Shown in pieces: positions 11,596 through 22,012 of a stretch of DNA of 64,000 nucleotides. This DNA is from Zea mays (lineage: Eukaryota > Streptophyta > Magnoliopsida > Poales > Poaceae), in the NCBI RefSeq assembly GCF_902167145.1, contig NC_050104.1, positions 13,166,001-13,230,000 on the forward strand. The letters run 5' to 3'. The notes beneath the pieces were generated by a model. It searched no databases. It was given only the letters and a program-made list of their open reading frames with translations, and was not told where the DNA came from. Each line of letters begins with the position of its first letter. Position 1 is the stretch's first letter. Position numbers and translations under genes: made by a program.

Positions 11596-12872
11596 TGAAA
11601 GGAAATTAGGCTTACACCTAGTTCCTAATTGATTTTGGTGGTTGAATTGCCCAACACAAATAATTGGACTAACTAGTTTGCTCTAGTGTATAAGTTATAC
11701 AGGTGCCAAAGGTTCACACCTTAGCCAATAAAAAGACCAAGAATTGGGTTCAACAAAAGAGAGCAAGGGATAACCGAAGTGTGCCCTGGTCTGGCGCACC
11801 GGACAGTGTCCGGTGCACCAGGGGACTTCACGCTGAACTCCTCACCTTCGGGAAAATCCAGAGGCGCTCCGCTATAATTCACCGGACTGTCCGGTGTACA
11901 CCGGACAGTGTCCGGTGCCCCAGGGAAGAGCAACTCTGGAACTCGCCAGCTTCGGGAATTCGCTCTGCTATAATTCACCGGACATGTCCGGTGTACACCG
12001 GACTGTCCGGTGAGCCAGTGGAGCAACGTCTACTTCGCGCCAACGGTCACCTGCAGAAGCATTAAATGCGCGCCAGAGCGCGCAGAAGTCAGGCACGCGC
12101 GAAGTGGCACACCGGACACTCTACAGTGCATGTCCGGTGTGCCACCGGACATCCAGACGGGCCCCGCAGTCAGAGCTCCAATGGTCGGAACCCAACGGCC
12201 TGGTGACGTGGCTGGCGCACCGGACACTGTCCGGTGTGCACCGGACTGTCCGGTGCACCATGCGACAGACAGCCTCCACCAAACGGCTAGTTTGGTGGTC
12301 GGGGTTATAAATACCCCCAACCACCCCACATTCAAGTCATCCAAGTTTTCCTACTTCAACTACTTACAAGAGCTCTAGCATTCAATTCTAGACACACCCA
12401 AGTGATCAAATCCTCTCCAAACTCCACACAACGCCTTAGTGATTAGTGAGAGAGATTTGCTTGTGTTCTTTCGAGCTCTTGCGCTTGGATTGCTTTCTTC
12501 TTTGATTCTTTCTTGCGATCAACTCAATTGTAACCAAGGCAAGAGGCACCAATTATGTGGTGGCCCTTGCGGGGAAGTTTTGTTCCCGTTTGATTGAGAA
12601 GAAGAAGCTCACTTGGTCCGAGGGACCGTTTGAGAGAGGGAAGGGGTTGAAAAAGACCTGGCCTTTGTGGCCTCCTCAACGGGGAGTAGGTTTGCAAGAA
12701 CCGAACCTCGGTAAAACAAATCCGCGTGTCACACTTCTTATTTTGCTTGCGATTTGTTTTCCACCCTCTCTCGCGGACTCGATTATATTTCTAACGCTAA
12801 CCCGGCTTGTAGTTGTGATTAACTTTGTAAATTTCAGTTTCGCCCTATTCACCCCCCTCTAGGCGACTTTCA
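11596..12872 (+). repeat. 5' LTR of C1 (1277 bp)
   Basis: Starts TGAAAGGAAATTAGG and ends CGACTTTCA, giving TG...CA termini. Positions 11797-12257 hold a dense cluster of CACCGGAC/GTCCGGTG palindromes, upstream of the TATA box. Open frames within the LTR that translate to HRTVRC or PDSVRC repeats come from these palindromes and are not genes. Confidence 0.95.
12306..12313 (+). promoter_or_regulatory. TATA box in the 5' LTR of C1
   Basis: TATAAATA within GGGGTTATAAATACCCCC, about 50 bp downstream of the last palindromic unit. The equivalent TATAAATA is present in the LTRs of D and E. It is the probable core promoter for the genomic RNA. Confidence 0.8.
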
Positions 12873-12874
12873 AT

Positions 12875-12886
12875 TGGTATCAGGAC
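12875..12886 (+). other. Primer-binding site of C1
   Basis: TGGTATCAGGAC begins two bases after the 5' LTR. It matches the initiator-methionine tRNA 3' end, as usual for Ty1/copia, with a changed end compared with TGGTATCAGAGC in D and E. Confidence 0.85.
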
Positions 12887-12920
12887 CTGGTGCTTCATTA
12901 GAGCCTAACCACTCGAAGTG

Positions 12921-15548
12921 ATGTCAGGAGAACACGCCAAGAAGGAGATGGAGACCGGCGACAAGCCCGCTACAAGCCACGGGAAAGCTTCATCGGGAGA
13001 GTCCCGCAACAAAGGGAAGGGGAAGGATAAGAAACCCTCTTCCCACAAGTCGCATCGGAGTGGGGACAAGAAAAAGAATATGAGGAAAGTGGTCTACTAC
13101 GAGACCGACACCTCATCGCCATCTACCTCCGGCTCCGACGCGCCCTCCGTAACTTCTAAGCGCCATGAGCGCAAGAAGTTTAGTAAGATCCCCTTACACT
13201 ATCCTCGTACCTCTAGACATACTCCATTACTTTCCGTTCCATTAGGCAAACCGCCAACCTTTGACGGTGAAGATTATGCTAGGTGGAGTGATCTAATGAA
13301 ATATCACCTAACCTCACTCCACAAAAGTATATGGAATGTTGTTGAGTTTGGAGCACAGCTACCTTCCATAGGGGATGAGGATTATGATGAGGACGAAGTA
13401 GCCCAAATCGAGCACTTCAACTCCCAAGCCACAACCATACTCCTCGCCTCTCTAAGTAGGGAGGAGTACAACAAGGTGCAAGGATTAAAGAGCGCCAAGG
13501 AAATTTGGGACGTGCTCAAGACCGCGCACGAAGGTGATGAACTAACCAAGATCACCAAGCGGGAAACGATCGAGGGGGAGCTCGGTCGCTTCCGTCTTCG
13601 CCAAGGGGAGGAGCCACAAGACATGTACAACCGGCTCAAAACCTTGGTGAATCAAGTGCGCAACCTCGGGAGCAAGAAATGGGATGACCACGAGGTGGTT
13701 AAGGTTATTCTAAGATCACTTATTTTCCTTAACCCTACTCAAGTACAATTAATTCGTGGTAATCCAAGATATACACTAATGACTCCCGAGGAAGTAATCG
13801 GGAATTTTGTGAGCTTTGAATTTATGATCAAGGGCTCACGGAAGATCAACGAGCTTGACGGTCCTTCTACGTCTGAAGCTCAACCGGTCGTATTCAAAGC
13901 GACGGAAGAGAAGAAGGAGGAGTCTACACCGAGTAGAACACCCATCGACGCCTCCAAGCTCGACAACGAGGAAATGGCGCTCGTCATCAAAAGCTTTCGC
14001 CAAATCCTCAAGCAAAGGAGGGGGAAAGATTACAAGCCCCGCTCCAAGAAGGTTTGCTACAAGTGTGGTAAGCCCGGTCACTTTATTGCAAAATGTCCTA
14101 TTTCTAGTGACAGTGACAGGGGCGATGACAAGAAGGGGAGAAGAAAGGAGAAGAAGAGGTACTACAAGAAGAAGGGCGGCGATGCCCATGTTTGTCGGGA
14201 GTGGGACTCCGACGAAAGCTCTAGTGACTCCTCCGACGACGAGGATGCCGCCAACATCGCCGTCACCAAGGGCCTTCTCTTCCCCAACGTCGGCCACAAG
14301 TGCCTCATGGCAAAGGACGGCAAAAAGAAGAAGGTTAAATCTAAATCCTCCACTAGATATGAGTCTTCTAGCGATGATAATGCTAGTGATGAGGAAGATA
14401 ATTTGCGTACTCTTTTTGCCAACTTAAACATGCAACAAAAAGAGAAATTAAATGAATTAATTAGTGCCATCCATGAGAAGGATGATCTCTTGGACTCCCA
14501 AGAGGACTTTCTAATCAAGGAAAACAAAAGGCATGTTAAAGTTAAAAATGCTTATGCTCTAGAAGTTGAAAAATGTGAAAAATTATCTAGTGAGCTAAGC
14601 ACTTGTCATGAGACTATAGACAACCTTAGAAATGAGAATGCTAATTTGTTAGCTAAGGTTGATTCTAATATTTGTAATGTTCCAATTCCCAATCCTAGAA
14701 ATGATGATGATGATTTGCTTGCTAAGATTGAAGAATTGAACATATCTCTTGCTAGTCTTAGGAATGAAAATGATAAATTAATTGCTAAGGCTAAAAATTT
14801 TGATGTTTGCAATACTACCATTTCCGACCTTAGAACTAAAAATGATATATTGCATGCTAAGGTTGTAGAATTAAAATCTTGCAAACCGTCTACATCTACT
14901 GTTGAGCACACTACCATTTGCACTAGGTGTAGAGATGTTGATATTAATGCTATACATGATCACATGGCTTTAATTAAACAACAAAATGATCATATAACTA
15001 AACTAGATGCAAAAATTGCCGAGCATGAAATTGAAAATGAAAATTTTAAATTTGCTCGTAGTATGCTCTATAGTGGGAGACGCCCTGGCATTAAGGATGG
15101 CATTGGATTCCAACAGGGAGGCAATGTCAAAATTAATGCCCCTCCTAAGAAATTGTCCAACTTTGTTAAGGGCAAGGCTCCCATGCCTCAAGATAACGAG
15201 GGATACATTTTGTACCCTGCCGGTTATCCTGAGAGCAAGATTAGGAGAATTCATTCTAGGAAGTCTCACTCTGGCCCTAATCATGCTTTTATTTATAAGG
15301 GTGAGACATCTAGCTCTAGGCAACCAACCCGTGCTAAGTTGCCTAAGAAGAAAACTCCTAGTGCATCAAATGATCATGACATCTCATTTAAAACTTTTGA
15401 TGCATCTTATGTTTTAACTAACAAATCCGGCAAGGTAGTTGCAAGTATGTTGGGGGCAAGCACAAGGGGTCAAAGACTTGTGTTTGGGTACCCAAAGTTC
15501 TTATGTCTAATGCCAAAGGACCCAAAACCATTTGTGTACCTAAAGTGA
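12921..15548 (+). CDS. gag: Gag polyprotein of C1
   Basis: Structural protein that packages the element RNA. The start is the first ATG after the primer-binding site (MSGEHAKKEM); the GTG just before it is not needed. The frame is 875 residues. Order: a basic Ser/Lys-rich N terminus, a copia-type Gag core (LGKPPTFDGEDYARWSDLM, about residues 108-130, through PEEVIGNF), a zinc knuckle CYKCGKPGHFIAKC near residue 379, a Ser/Asp-rich acidic stretch, then a long coiled coil from about residue 505. Gag of D and E is 896-897 residues. The last 38 or so residues here differ entirely from D and E because of a 1-nt deletion after about 15440, which lies in the candidate intron 15435-15569. The reading frame is otherwise intact. 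Confidence 0.9.
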   Translation: MSGEHAKKEMETGDKPATSHGKASSGESRNKGKGKDKKPSSHKSHRSGDKKKNMRKVVYYETDTSSPSTSGSDAPSVTSKRHERKKFSKIPLHYPRTSRHTPLLSVPLGKPPTFDGEDYARWSDLMKYHLTSLHKSIWNVVEFGAQLPSIGDEDYDEDEVAQIEHFNSQATTILLASLSREEYNKVQGLKSAKEIWDVLKTAHEGDELTKITKRETIEGELGRFRLRQGEEPQDMYNRLKTLVNQVRNLGSKKWDDHEVVKVILRSLIFLNPTQVQLIRGNPRYTLMTPEEVIGNFVSFEFMIKGSRKINELDGPSTSEAQPVVFKATEEKKEESTPSRTPIDASKLDNEEMALVIKSFRQILKQRRGKDYKPRSKKVCYKCGKPGHFIAKCPISSDSDRGDDKKGRRKEKKRYYKKKGGDAHVCREWDSDESSSDSSDDEDAANIAVTKGLLFPNVGHKCLMAKDGKKKKVKSKSSTRYESSSDDNASDEEDNLRTLFANLNMQQKEKLNELISAIHEKDDLLDSQEDFLIKENKRHVKVKNAYALEVEKCEKLSSELSTCHETIDNLRNENANLLAKVDSNICNVPIPNPRNDDDDLLAKIEELNISLASLRNENDKLIAKAKNFDVCNTTISDLRTKNDILHAKVVELKSCKPSTSTVEHTTICTRCRDVDINAIHDHMALIKQQNDHITKLDAKIAEHEIENENFKFARSMLYSGRRPGIKDGIGFQQGGNVKINAPPKKLSNFVKGKAPMPQDNEGYILYPAGYPESKIRRIHSRKSHSGPNHAFIYKGETSSSRQPTRAKLPKKKTPSASNDHDISFKTFDASYVLTNKSGKVVASMLGASTRGQRLVFGYPKFLCLMPKDPKPFVYLK

Positions 15549-15569
15549 AGAACTAAACTTGTTTTGTAG
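15435..15569 (+). other. Candidate intron joining gag and pol frames, C1
   Basis: Begins GTAGTT after CAAG and ends TTGTTTTGTAG before GTTTATGC. The donor falls at a gag codon boundary and the acceptor opens the pol frame ahead of the protease active site. Removal of 135 nt would join the frames in phase and skip the gag stop. Equivalent sites exist in D and E with 136 nt. Splicing itself is inferred, not shown. Confidence 0.4.
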
Positions 15570-18500
15570 GTTTATGCATCCGGGGGCTCAAGTTGGGTAA
15601 TCGACAGCGGGTGCACAAACCACATGACATGGGAGAAGAAGATGTTCTCCTCCTACGAGAAAAACCAAGATCCCCAACGAGCTATCACATTCGGGGATGG
15701 AAATCAAGGTTTGGTCAAAGGATTGGGTAAAATTGCTATATCTCCTAACCATTCTATTTCCAATGTTTTTCTTGTAGATTCATTAGATTACAATTTGCTT
15801 TCCGTTTCTCAATTATGCAAAATGGGCTACAACTGTTTATTCACTGATGTAGGTGTCACTGTCTTTAGAAGAAGTGATGATTTAATAGCATTTAAGGGAG
15901 TGTTAGAGGGTCAGCTATACTTAGTGAATTTTGATAGAGCTGAACTCGACACTTGCTTAATTGCTAAGACTAACATGGGTTGGCTCTGGCATCGCCGACT
16001 AGCACATGTTGGGATGAAGAATCTTCATAAGCTTCTAAAGGGAGAACACATTTTAGGATTAACAAATGTTCATTTTGAGAAAGACAGGATTTGTAGCGCA
16101 TGCCAAGCGGGGAAGCAAGTTGGTGGTCACCATCCACACAAGAACATCATGACGACCGACAGGCCAATGGAGCTCCTACACATGGATCTATTCGGCTCGA
16201 TTGCTTACATAAGCATTGGCGGGAGTAAGTACTGTCTAGTTATTGTGGATGATTACTCTCGCTTCACTTGGGTATTCTTTTTGCAGGAAAAATCTCATAC
16301 CCAAGAGACCTTAAAAGGATTCTTGAGACGGGCTCAAAATGAGTTCGGCTTAAGGATCAAGAAAATTAGAAGCGACAACGGGACGGAGTTCAAGAACTCT
16401 CAAATTGAAGGCTTCCTTGAGGAGGAGGGCATCAAGCATGAGTTCTCTTCTCCCTACACCCGACAACAAAATGGTGTAGTGGAGAGGAAGAATAGAACTC
16501 TATTGGACATGACAAGAACCATGCTTGATGAGTACAAGACTTCGGATCGGTTTTGGGCCGAGGCGGTCAACATCGCCTGCTACGCCATCAACCGGTTATA
16601 TCTACACCGAATCCTCAAGAAGACATCATACGAACTCCTTACCGGTAAAAAGCCCAACATTTCATATTTTAGAGTCTTTGGTAGCAAATGCTTTATTCTT
16701 GTTAAAAGAGGTAGAAAATCTAAATTTGCTCCTAAGACTGTAGAAGGCTTTTTACTAGGATATGATTCAAACACAAGGGCATATAGAGTCTTTAACAAGT
16801 CCTTCGGACAAGTTGAAGTTTCTTGTGACGTTGTGTTTGATGAGACTAACGGCTCTCAAGTAGAGCAAGTTGATCTTGATGAGATAGGTGATGAAGAGGC
16901 TCCATGCATCGCGCTAAGGAACATGTCCATTAGGGATGTGTGTCCTAAGGAATCCGAAGAGCCTCCAAATGCACAAGATCAACCATCCTCCTCCACGCAA
17001 GCATCTCCACCAACTCAAAATGAGGATGAGGCTCAAGTTGATGAAGAAGAAGATCAAAGAGATGAGCCACCTCAAGATGACGACAATAATCAAGGGGGAG
17101 ATGCAAATGAGGATGAGGAACCAAGGCCGCCACACCCAAGAGTCCACCAAGCAATCCAATGAGATCACCCCGTCGACACCATCCTCGGCGACATTCATAA
17201 GGGGGTAACAACTAGATCTCGTGTTGCACATTTTTGTGAGCATTACTCTTTTGTTTCCTCTATTGAGCCACACAGGGTAGAGGAAGCACTACAAGATTCG
17301 GATTGGGTGGTGGCGATGCAAGAGGAGCTCAACAACTTCACTAGGAATGAGGTATGGCATTTAGTTCCACGTCCTAACCAAAATGTTGTAGGAACCAAAT
17401 GGGTGTTCCGCAACAAGCAAGATGAGCATGGTGTGGTGACAAGGAACAAAGCCCGACTTGTGGCCAAGGGATACTCCCAAGTCGAAGGTTTGGATTTCGG
17501 TGAAACCTATGCACCTGTAGCTAGGCTTGAGTCAATTCTTATATTATTGGCCTATGCTACTTACCATGGCTTCAAGCTTTATCAAATGGACGTGAAAAGT
17601 GCCTTCCTCAATGGACCAATCAAGGAAGAGGTCTATGTTGAGCAACCTCCCGGCTTTGAAGATAGTGAGTACCCTAACCATGTATACAAACTCTCTAAGG
17701 CGCTTTATGGGCTCAAGAAAGTCCCAAGAGCATGGTATGAATGCCTTAGAGATTTCCTTATAGATAATGGCTTCAAAGTCGGAAAGGCCGATCCTACTTT
17801 ATTCACTAAAACTCTTGAAAATGACTTGTTTGTATGCCAAATTTATGTTGATGATATTATATTTGGGTCTACTAATGAGTCTACATGTGAAGAATTTAGT
17901 AGGATCATGACACAAAAATTTGAGATGTCAATGATGGGGGAGTTGAAATATTTCTTAGGATTTCAAGTAAAGCAACTCCAAGAGGGCACCTTCTTAAGCC
18001 AAACAAAGTATACTCAAGATATTCTAAGCAAGTTTGGGATGAAGGATGCCAAACCCATCAAGACACCCATGGGAACCAATGGGCATCTCGACCTCGACAC
18101 GGAAGGTAAATCCGTCGATCAAAAGGTATACCGGTCGATGATTGGCTCCTTGCTTTATTTATGTGCATCCCGACCGGACATTATGCTTTCCGTATGCATG
18201 TGTGCAAGATTCCAAGCCGACCCTAAGGAAGCTCACCTTACGGCCGTAAAACGAATCTTGAGATATTTAGTTTATACTCCTATGTTTGGGCTTTGGTATC
18301 CTAGGGGATCCACTTTTGATTTGATTGGTTATTCGGATGCCGATTGGGCGGGGTGTAAAATCAATAGAAAGAGCACATCAGGGACTTGCCAGTTCTTGGG
18401 AAGATCCTTGGTGACTTGGGCTTCAAAGAAACAAAATTCCGTAGCTCTTTCTACTGCCGAGGCCGAGTACATTGCCGCAGGCCATTGTTGTGCGCAACTA

Positions 18501-18800
18501 CTTTGGATGAGGCAAACCCTTAGGGACTACGGTTACAAATTAACCAAAGTTCCTCTTCTATGTGATAATGAGAGTGCAATCCGCATGGCGGATAATCCCG
18601 TTGAGCATAGTCGCACTAAACACATAGCCATTCGGTATCACTTTTTAAGGGATCACCAACAAAAGGGAGATATCGAGATTTCATATATTAACACTAAAGA
18701 TCAATTAGCCGATATCTTTACCAAGCCTCTTGATGAACAAACCTTTAACAAACTTAGGCATGAGCTAAATATTCTTGATTCTAGTAACTTCTTTTGTTGA
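15570..18800 (+). pseudogene. pol: Pol polyprotein of C1, one nonsense codon
   Basis: Encodes protease, integrase, reverse transcriptase and RNase H in copia order. The frame opens at 15570; the protease Asp-Ser-Gly is at 15603-15611, upstream of the first ATG at 15624. Then come the integrase zinc motif (HRRLAH and CSACQAGK), the catalytic residues in [14 protein letters not shown] and VVERKN, a Glu/Asp-rich linker, the reverse transcriptase with YVDD at 17844-17855, and RNase H with YSDADW, STAEAEY and CDNES. The only break is TGA at 17160-17162, where D and E read CGA (Arg). This is a C-to-T change at a CpG, typical of methylated transposons. It lies between integrase and reverse transcriptase. 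Other differences from E include LKKVP for LKQAP in the transcriptase. Confidence 0.9.
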
Positions 18801-19591
18801 TTTGCACACATAGCTCTTTTATATATCTTTGATCATGTCTCTTTCATATGCTATGGCTAATGTGTTTTCAAGTCTATTTCAAACCAAGTCATAGGTATAT
18901 TGTAAGGGAATTGGAGTCTTCGGCAAAGACAAAGGCTTCCACTCCGTAACTCATCCTTCGCCGTCACTCCGAGCATCTCTCTGTTTTGGTATAATCTTCA
19001 CTCATATGTTTTATTTGCCAAAGGGGAGAAAGTATTTATAATAGGGCTCTAATGACTCCGTTTTTGGCGATTCATGCCAAAGGGGGAGAAAATATTAGCC
19101 CAAAGCAAAAGGACCGCACCACCACCTAATTTTAAAATGATTTTCAATTGGAAATTTCAAATTGGCATCTTATTATGTTCCAAAGGGGGAGAAAGTTGTG
19201 TTTCAAAATTGATACATCAAAACCCTCTTGAACACTAAGAGGAGGATTTCATCTAGGGGAGTTTTGTTTAGTCAAAGGAAAAGCATTTGAAACAAAGGGA
19301 GAAAATTTCAAATCTTGAAAATGCTTTGCAAAATCTCATTCATCTACCTTTGACTATTTGCAAAAGGACTTTGAAAAGGATTTACAAAAGAATTTGCAAA
19401 AACAAAACATGTGGTGCAAGCGTGGTCCAAAATGTCAAAAATTAAAGAAACAATCCATGCGTATCTTATAAGTATTTATATTGGCTCAATTCCAAGAAAC
19501 CTTTGCACTTAAATTATGTAAACTAGTTCAATTATGCACTTCTATATTTGCTTTGGCTTGTGTTGGCATCAATCACCAAAAAGGGGGAGAT
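18801..19591 (+). other. 3' noncoding region of C1 with multiple polypurine tracts
   Basis: No coding region. Purine-rich words of the form AAAGGGGGAGAAA recur near 19021, 19078 and 19180, with a related word near 19305. The final tract AAAAAGGGGGAGA at 19578-19590 abuts the 3' LTR and is the expected plus-strand primer. Repeated polypurine tracts are a known Sirevirus feature. Confidence 0.8.
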
Positions 19592-20869
19592 TGAAAGGGA
19601 ATTAGGCTTACACCTAGTTCCTAATTGATTTTGGTGGTTGAATTGCCCAACACAAATAATTGGACTAACTAGTTTGCTCTAGTGTATAAGTTATACAGGT
19701 GCCAAAGGTTCACACCTTAGCCAATAAAAAGACCAAGAATTGAGTTCAACAAAAGAGAGCAAGGGATAACCGAAGTGTGCCCTGGTCTGGCGCACCGGAC
19801 TGTCCGGTGTGCCACCGGACAGTGTCCGGTGCACCAGGGGACTTCAAGCTAAACTCCTCACCTTCGAGAAAATCCAGAGGCGCTCCGCTATAATTCACCA
19901 GACAGTGTCCGGTGCCCCAGGGAAGAGCAACTCTGGAACTCGCCAGCTTCGGGAATTCGCTCCGCTATAATTCACCGGACATGTCCGGTGTACACCGGAC
20001 TGTCCGGTGAGCCAGCGGAGCAACGACTACTTCGTGCCAACGGTCACCTGCAGAAGCATTAAATGCGCGCCAGAGCGCGCAGAAGTCAGGCACGCGCGAA
20101 GTGGCGCACCGGACACTCTACAGTGCATGTCCGGTGTGCCACCGGACATCCAGGCGGGCCCCGCAGTCAGAGCTCCAACGGTCGGAACCCAACGGCCTGG
20201 TGACGTGGCTGGCGCACCGGACACTGTCCGGTGTGCACCGGACTGTCCAGTGCACCATGCGACAGACAGCCTCCACCAAACGGCTAGTTTGGTGGTCGGG
20301 GTTATAAATACCCCCAACCACCCCACATTCAAGTCATCCAAGTTTTCCTACTTCAACTACTTACAAGAGCTCTAGCATTCAATTCTAGACACACCCAAGT
20401 GATCAAATCCTCTCCAAACTCCACACAACGCCTTAGTGATTAGTGAGAGAGATTTGCTTGTGTTCTTTCGAGCTCCTGCGCTTGGATTGCTTTCTTCTTT
20501 GATTCTTTCTTGCGATCAACTCAATTGTAACCAAGGCAAGAGGCACCAATTGTGTGGTGGACCTTGCGGGGAAGTTTTGTTCCCGTTTGATTGAGAAGAA
20601 GAAGCTCACCCGGTCTGAGGGACCGTTTGAGAGAGGGAAGGGGTTGAAAAAGACCCGGCCTTTGTGGCCTCCTCAACGGGGAGTAGGTTTGCAAGAACCG
20701 AACCTCGGTAAAACAAATCCGTGTGTCACACTTCTTATTTTGCTTGCGATTTGTTTTCCACCCTCTCTCGCGGACTCGATTATATTTCTAACGCTAACCC
20801 GGCTTGTAGTTGTGATTAACTTTGTAAATTTCAGTTTCGCCCTATTCACCCCCCTCTAGGCGACTTTCA
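19592..20869 (+). repeat. 3' LTR of C1 (1278 bp)
   Basis: Starts TGAAAGGGAATTAGG and ends CGACTTTCA, followed by the GATAG duplication. The palindrome cluster (about 19794-20254) differs from the 5' LTR by an added unit near 19797 and a lost unit near 19900, besides substitutions. Confidence 0.95.
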
Positions 20870-21322
20870 GATAGCCTGCAATTATGCTGCCAAGGGAGAA
20901 ACATCATCAAAAGTAAAGGTATCATGATTAAAATCATCGTACCATCCATCTTCGTTGAACAAGCCCTCTTGACGAAGCTCCCTGTGTTGGGGCCTTCGGT
21001 CTTGATCATCCTGAGCAAGATGACGCACTTCCTCAGTAGCTTCATCGATCTTCCTTTGAAGATCGGCCAACCGAGCCATCTTCTCCTTTTTCCTTTGCAC
21101 CTGTTGGTGGATGATTTCCATGTCCCTGATCTCCTGGTCCAACTCCTCCTCCTAGAATGTTGGACTAGTGGCCTTTCTGTTCTGGCTTCGAGCCTCTCGG
21201 AGAGAGAGAGTCTCCTGGTTTGTGTCCAGTGGCTGCAGTGCAGCCCCTGGCGCTGTTATCTTCTTCGGCGGCATGACGAAGGTCGATGCTTTGCCGAAGA
21301 TTGTGGAAGTGAGTACACTGGA

Positions 21323-21333
21323 GGTGGGCGCCA
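21323..21333 (-). other. Primer-binding site of element A
   Basis: On the minus strand TGGCGCCCACC follows the 5' LTR after one base. The same 11 bases occur at the equivalent place in B and F. It resembles a tRNA-Lys-type primer site; the tRNA assignment is from memory. Confidence 0.7.
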
Positions 21334-21334
21334 A

Positions 21335-22007
21335 TGTTGGGGACTTGTTCTCAAATGCTATGAATTAAGAACAAGGCAACACAGAAATAAGTTAATGGTT
21401 AATGCCCTTCGTCCCTCGAAGCATTATTTCTCTTAGGATATAATGATCTTCGGACGAAGGTCATGAAGGACATACCTTCATCATCATAATTTACATTGAT
21501 AAATGGAGAAGCATATGAAACATGAGAGAATAACATGAATAATCACATAACATTATTTACATATATTTATTATATAATCCTGGATAAATAAGAACAATAT
21601 CGAATTACATTTGTACCTTCGACTCGACAGAAGGTAAAAGTACAAGCGTAACGCACGAGCGAGTACAAGTCAGCGTGAACAGTATGGGGGTACTGTTCAT
21701 CTATTTATAGGCACAGGTCGCAGCCCGTGTGAAATTACATTCATGCCCTTCATATTCACTATTGACTTAAGAACAATCTATTGAGGACTAAATAGCCTTT
21801 TCCTCCTTAAGTCGGTTCCTTTTTCTGCTATCGAGTCGAAGCTCCCTTGCGCACAGCTTCGGCGCTGGTTCAACCTTCGTTCCGACCCTGCTCTCCGTAT
21901 TGTGTACAACTTCATCCCGAGTCCGAAGGTTCCTGTACATATATTATACTTGGGAAACATTGTTAATCATGTTTTTGAGGACCTTCGGAAGACGAAGGCC
22001 CCCAACA
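21335..22007 (-). repeat. 5' LTR of element A (673 bp)
   Basis: Starts TGTTGGGGACTTGTTCTC and ends GGCCCCCAACA on the plus strand, followed by ATTAT. It retains the hairpin arms GAACAGTA and TACTGTTC at 21677-21698, which the 3' LTR has lost. The TATA box on the minus strand is within CTATTTATAGG near 21700-21710. Confidence 0.92.
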
Positions 22008-22012
22008 ATTAT

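Larger units (their letters stand above)
11596..20869 (+). mobile_element. Element C1: Sirevirus-type Ty1/copia retrotransposon
   Basis: Complete element of 9274 bp with LTRs of 1277 and 1278 bp, flanked by the exact 5-bp duplication GATAG (11591-11595 and 20870-20874). Internal order is primer-binding site, gag, pol with integrase before reverse transcriptase (the Ty1/copia order), a region with multiple polypurine tracts, and the 3' LTR. Large gag, palindrome-rich LTRs and multiple polypurine tracts place it in the Sirevirus (SIRE/Maximus) lineage, close to the maize Opie/Ji/Giepum group; the exact family is not certain. The LTRs differ by many substitutions and by gain or loss of palindromic units, so this is older than E. 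Pol carries one nonsense codon. It is inserted in gag of element A. Confidence 0.95.
10466..21274 (-). pseudogene. gag of element A, split by element C1 and carrying stop codons
   Basis: The reading frame starts at ATG 21274 (MPPKKITAPG), runs to 20870, is interrupted by C1, and resumes at 11590 down to the stop at 10466-10468. It aligns end to end with the roughly 505-residue gag of element B. It contains an N-terminal coiled coil (DQEIRDMEIIHQQVQRKK), the retrotransposon Gag core (YNGHSDPKQFLMSYEA through PPQTLEKLLQKMDEYI) and a zinc knuckle of form C-X2-C-X5-H-X4-C. The knuckle's second cysteine is changed in this copy (CLFYGEDKGH). In-frame stops occur at 21152-21154 and at two points flanking the C1 insertion, where Glu and Pro codons of the other copies have become TAA. 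The product would be a capsid/nucleocapsid polyprotein; this copy cannot make it. Confidence 0.88.
5332..22007 (-). mobile_element. Element A: non-autonomous gypsy-type LTR retrotransposon, interrupted
   Basis: Two related LTRs in the same orientation, beginning TGTTGGGG and ending CCCAACA on the plus strand, bound the element. It is flanked by the exact 5-bp duplication ATTAT (5327-5331 and 22008-22012). The element reads on the minus strand: 5' LTR at right, primer-binding site, a broken gag, a tandem-repeat spacer, a convergent antisense gene, a polypurine tract and the 3' LTR at left. There is no protease, reverse transcriptase, RNase H or integrase. The Sirevirus-type element C1 (11596-20869) sits inside gag. 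Without C1 the element is about 7.4 kb. LTR lengths differ (652 and 673 bp), mainly through a 21-bp gap, so it is older than B. The family name is not certain; the layout fits the Tat-like side of Ty3/gypsy. Confidence 0.93.

Noticed and set aside
13836..14297. Open frames opposite to Sirevirus gag (also near 41338-42017 and 50574-51289)
   Set aside because: Shadows of the Lys/Glu/Ser-rich gag coding strand; they recur only because gag recurs.
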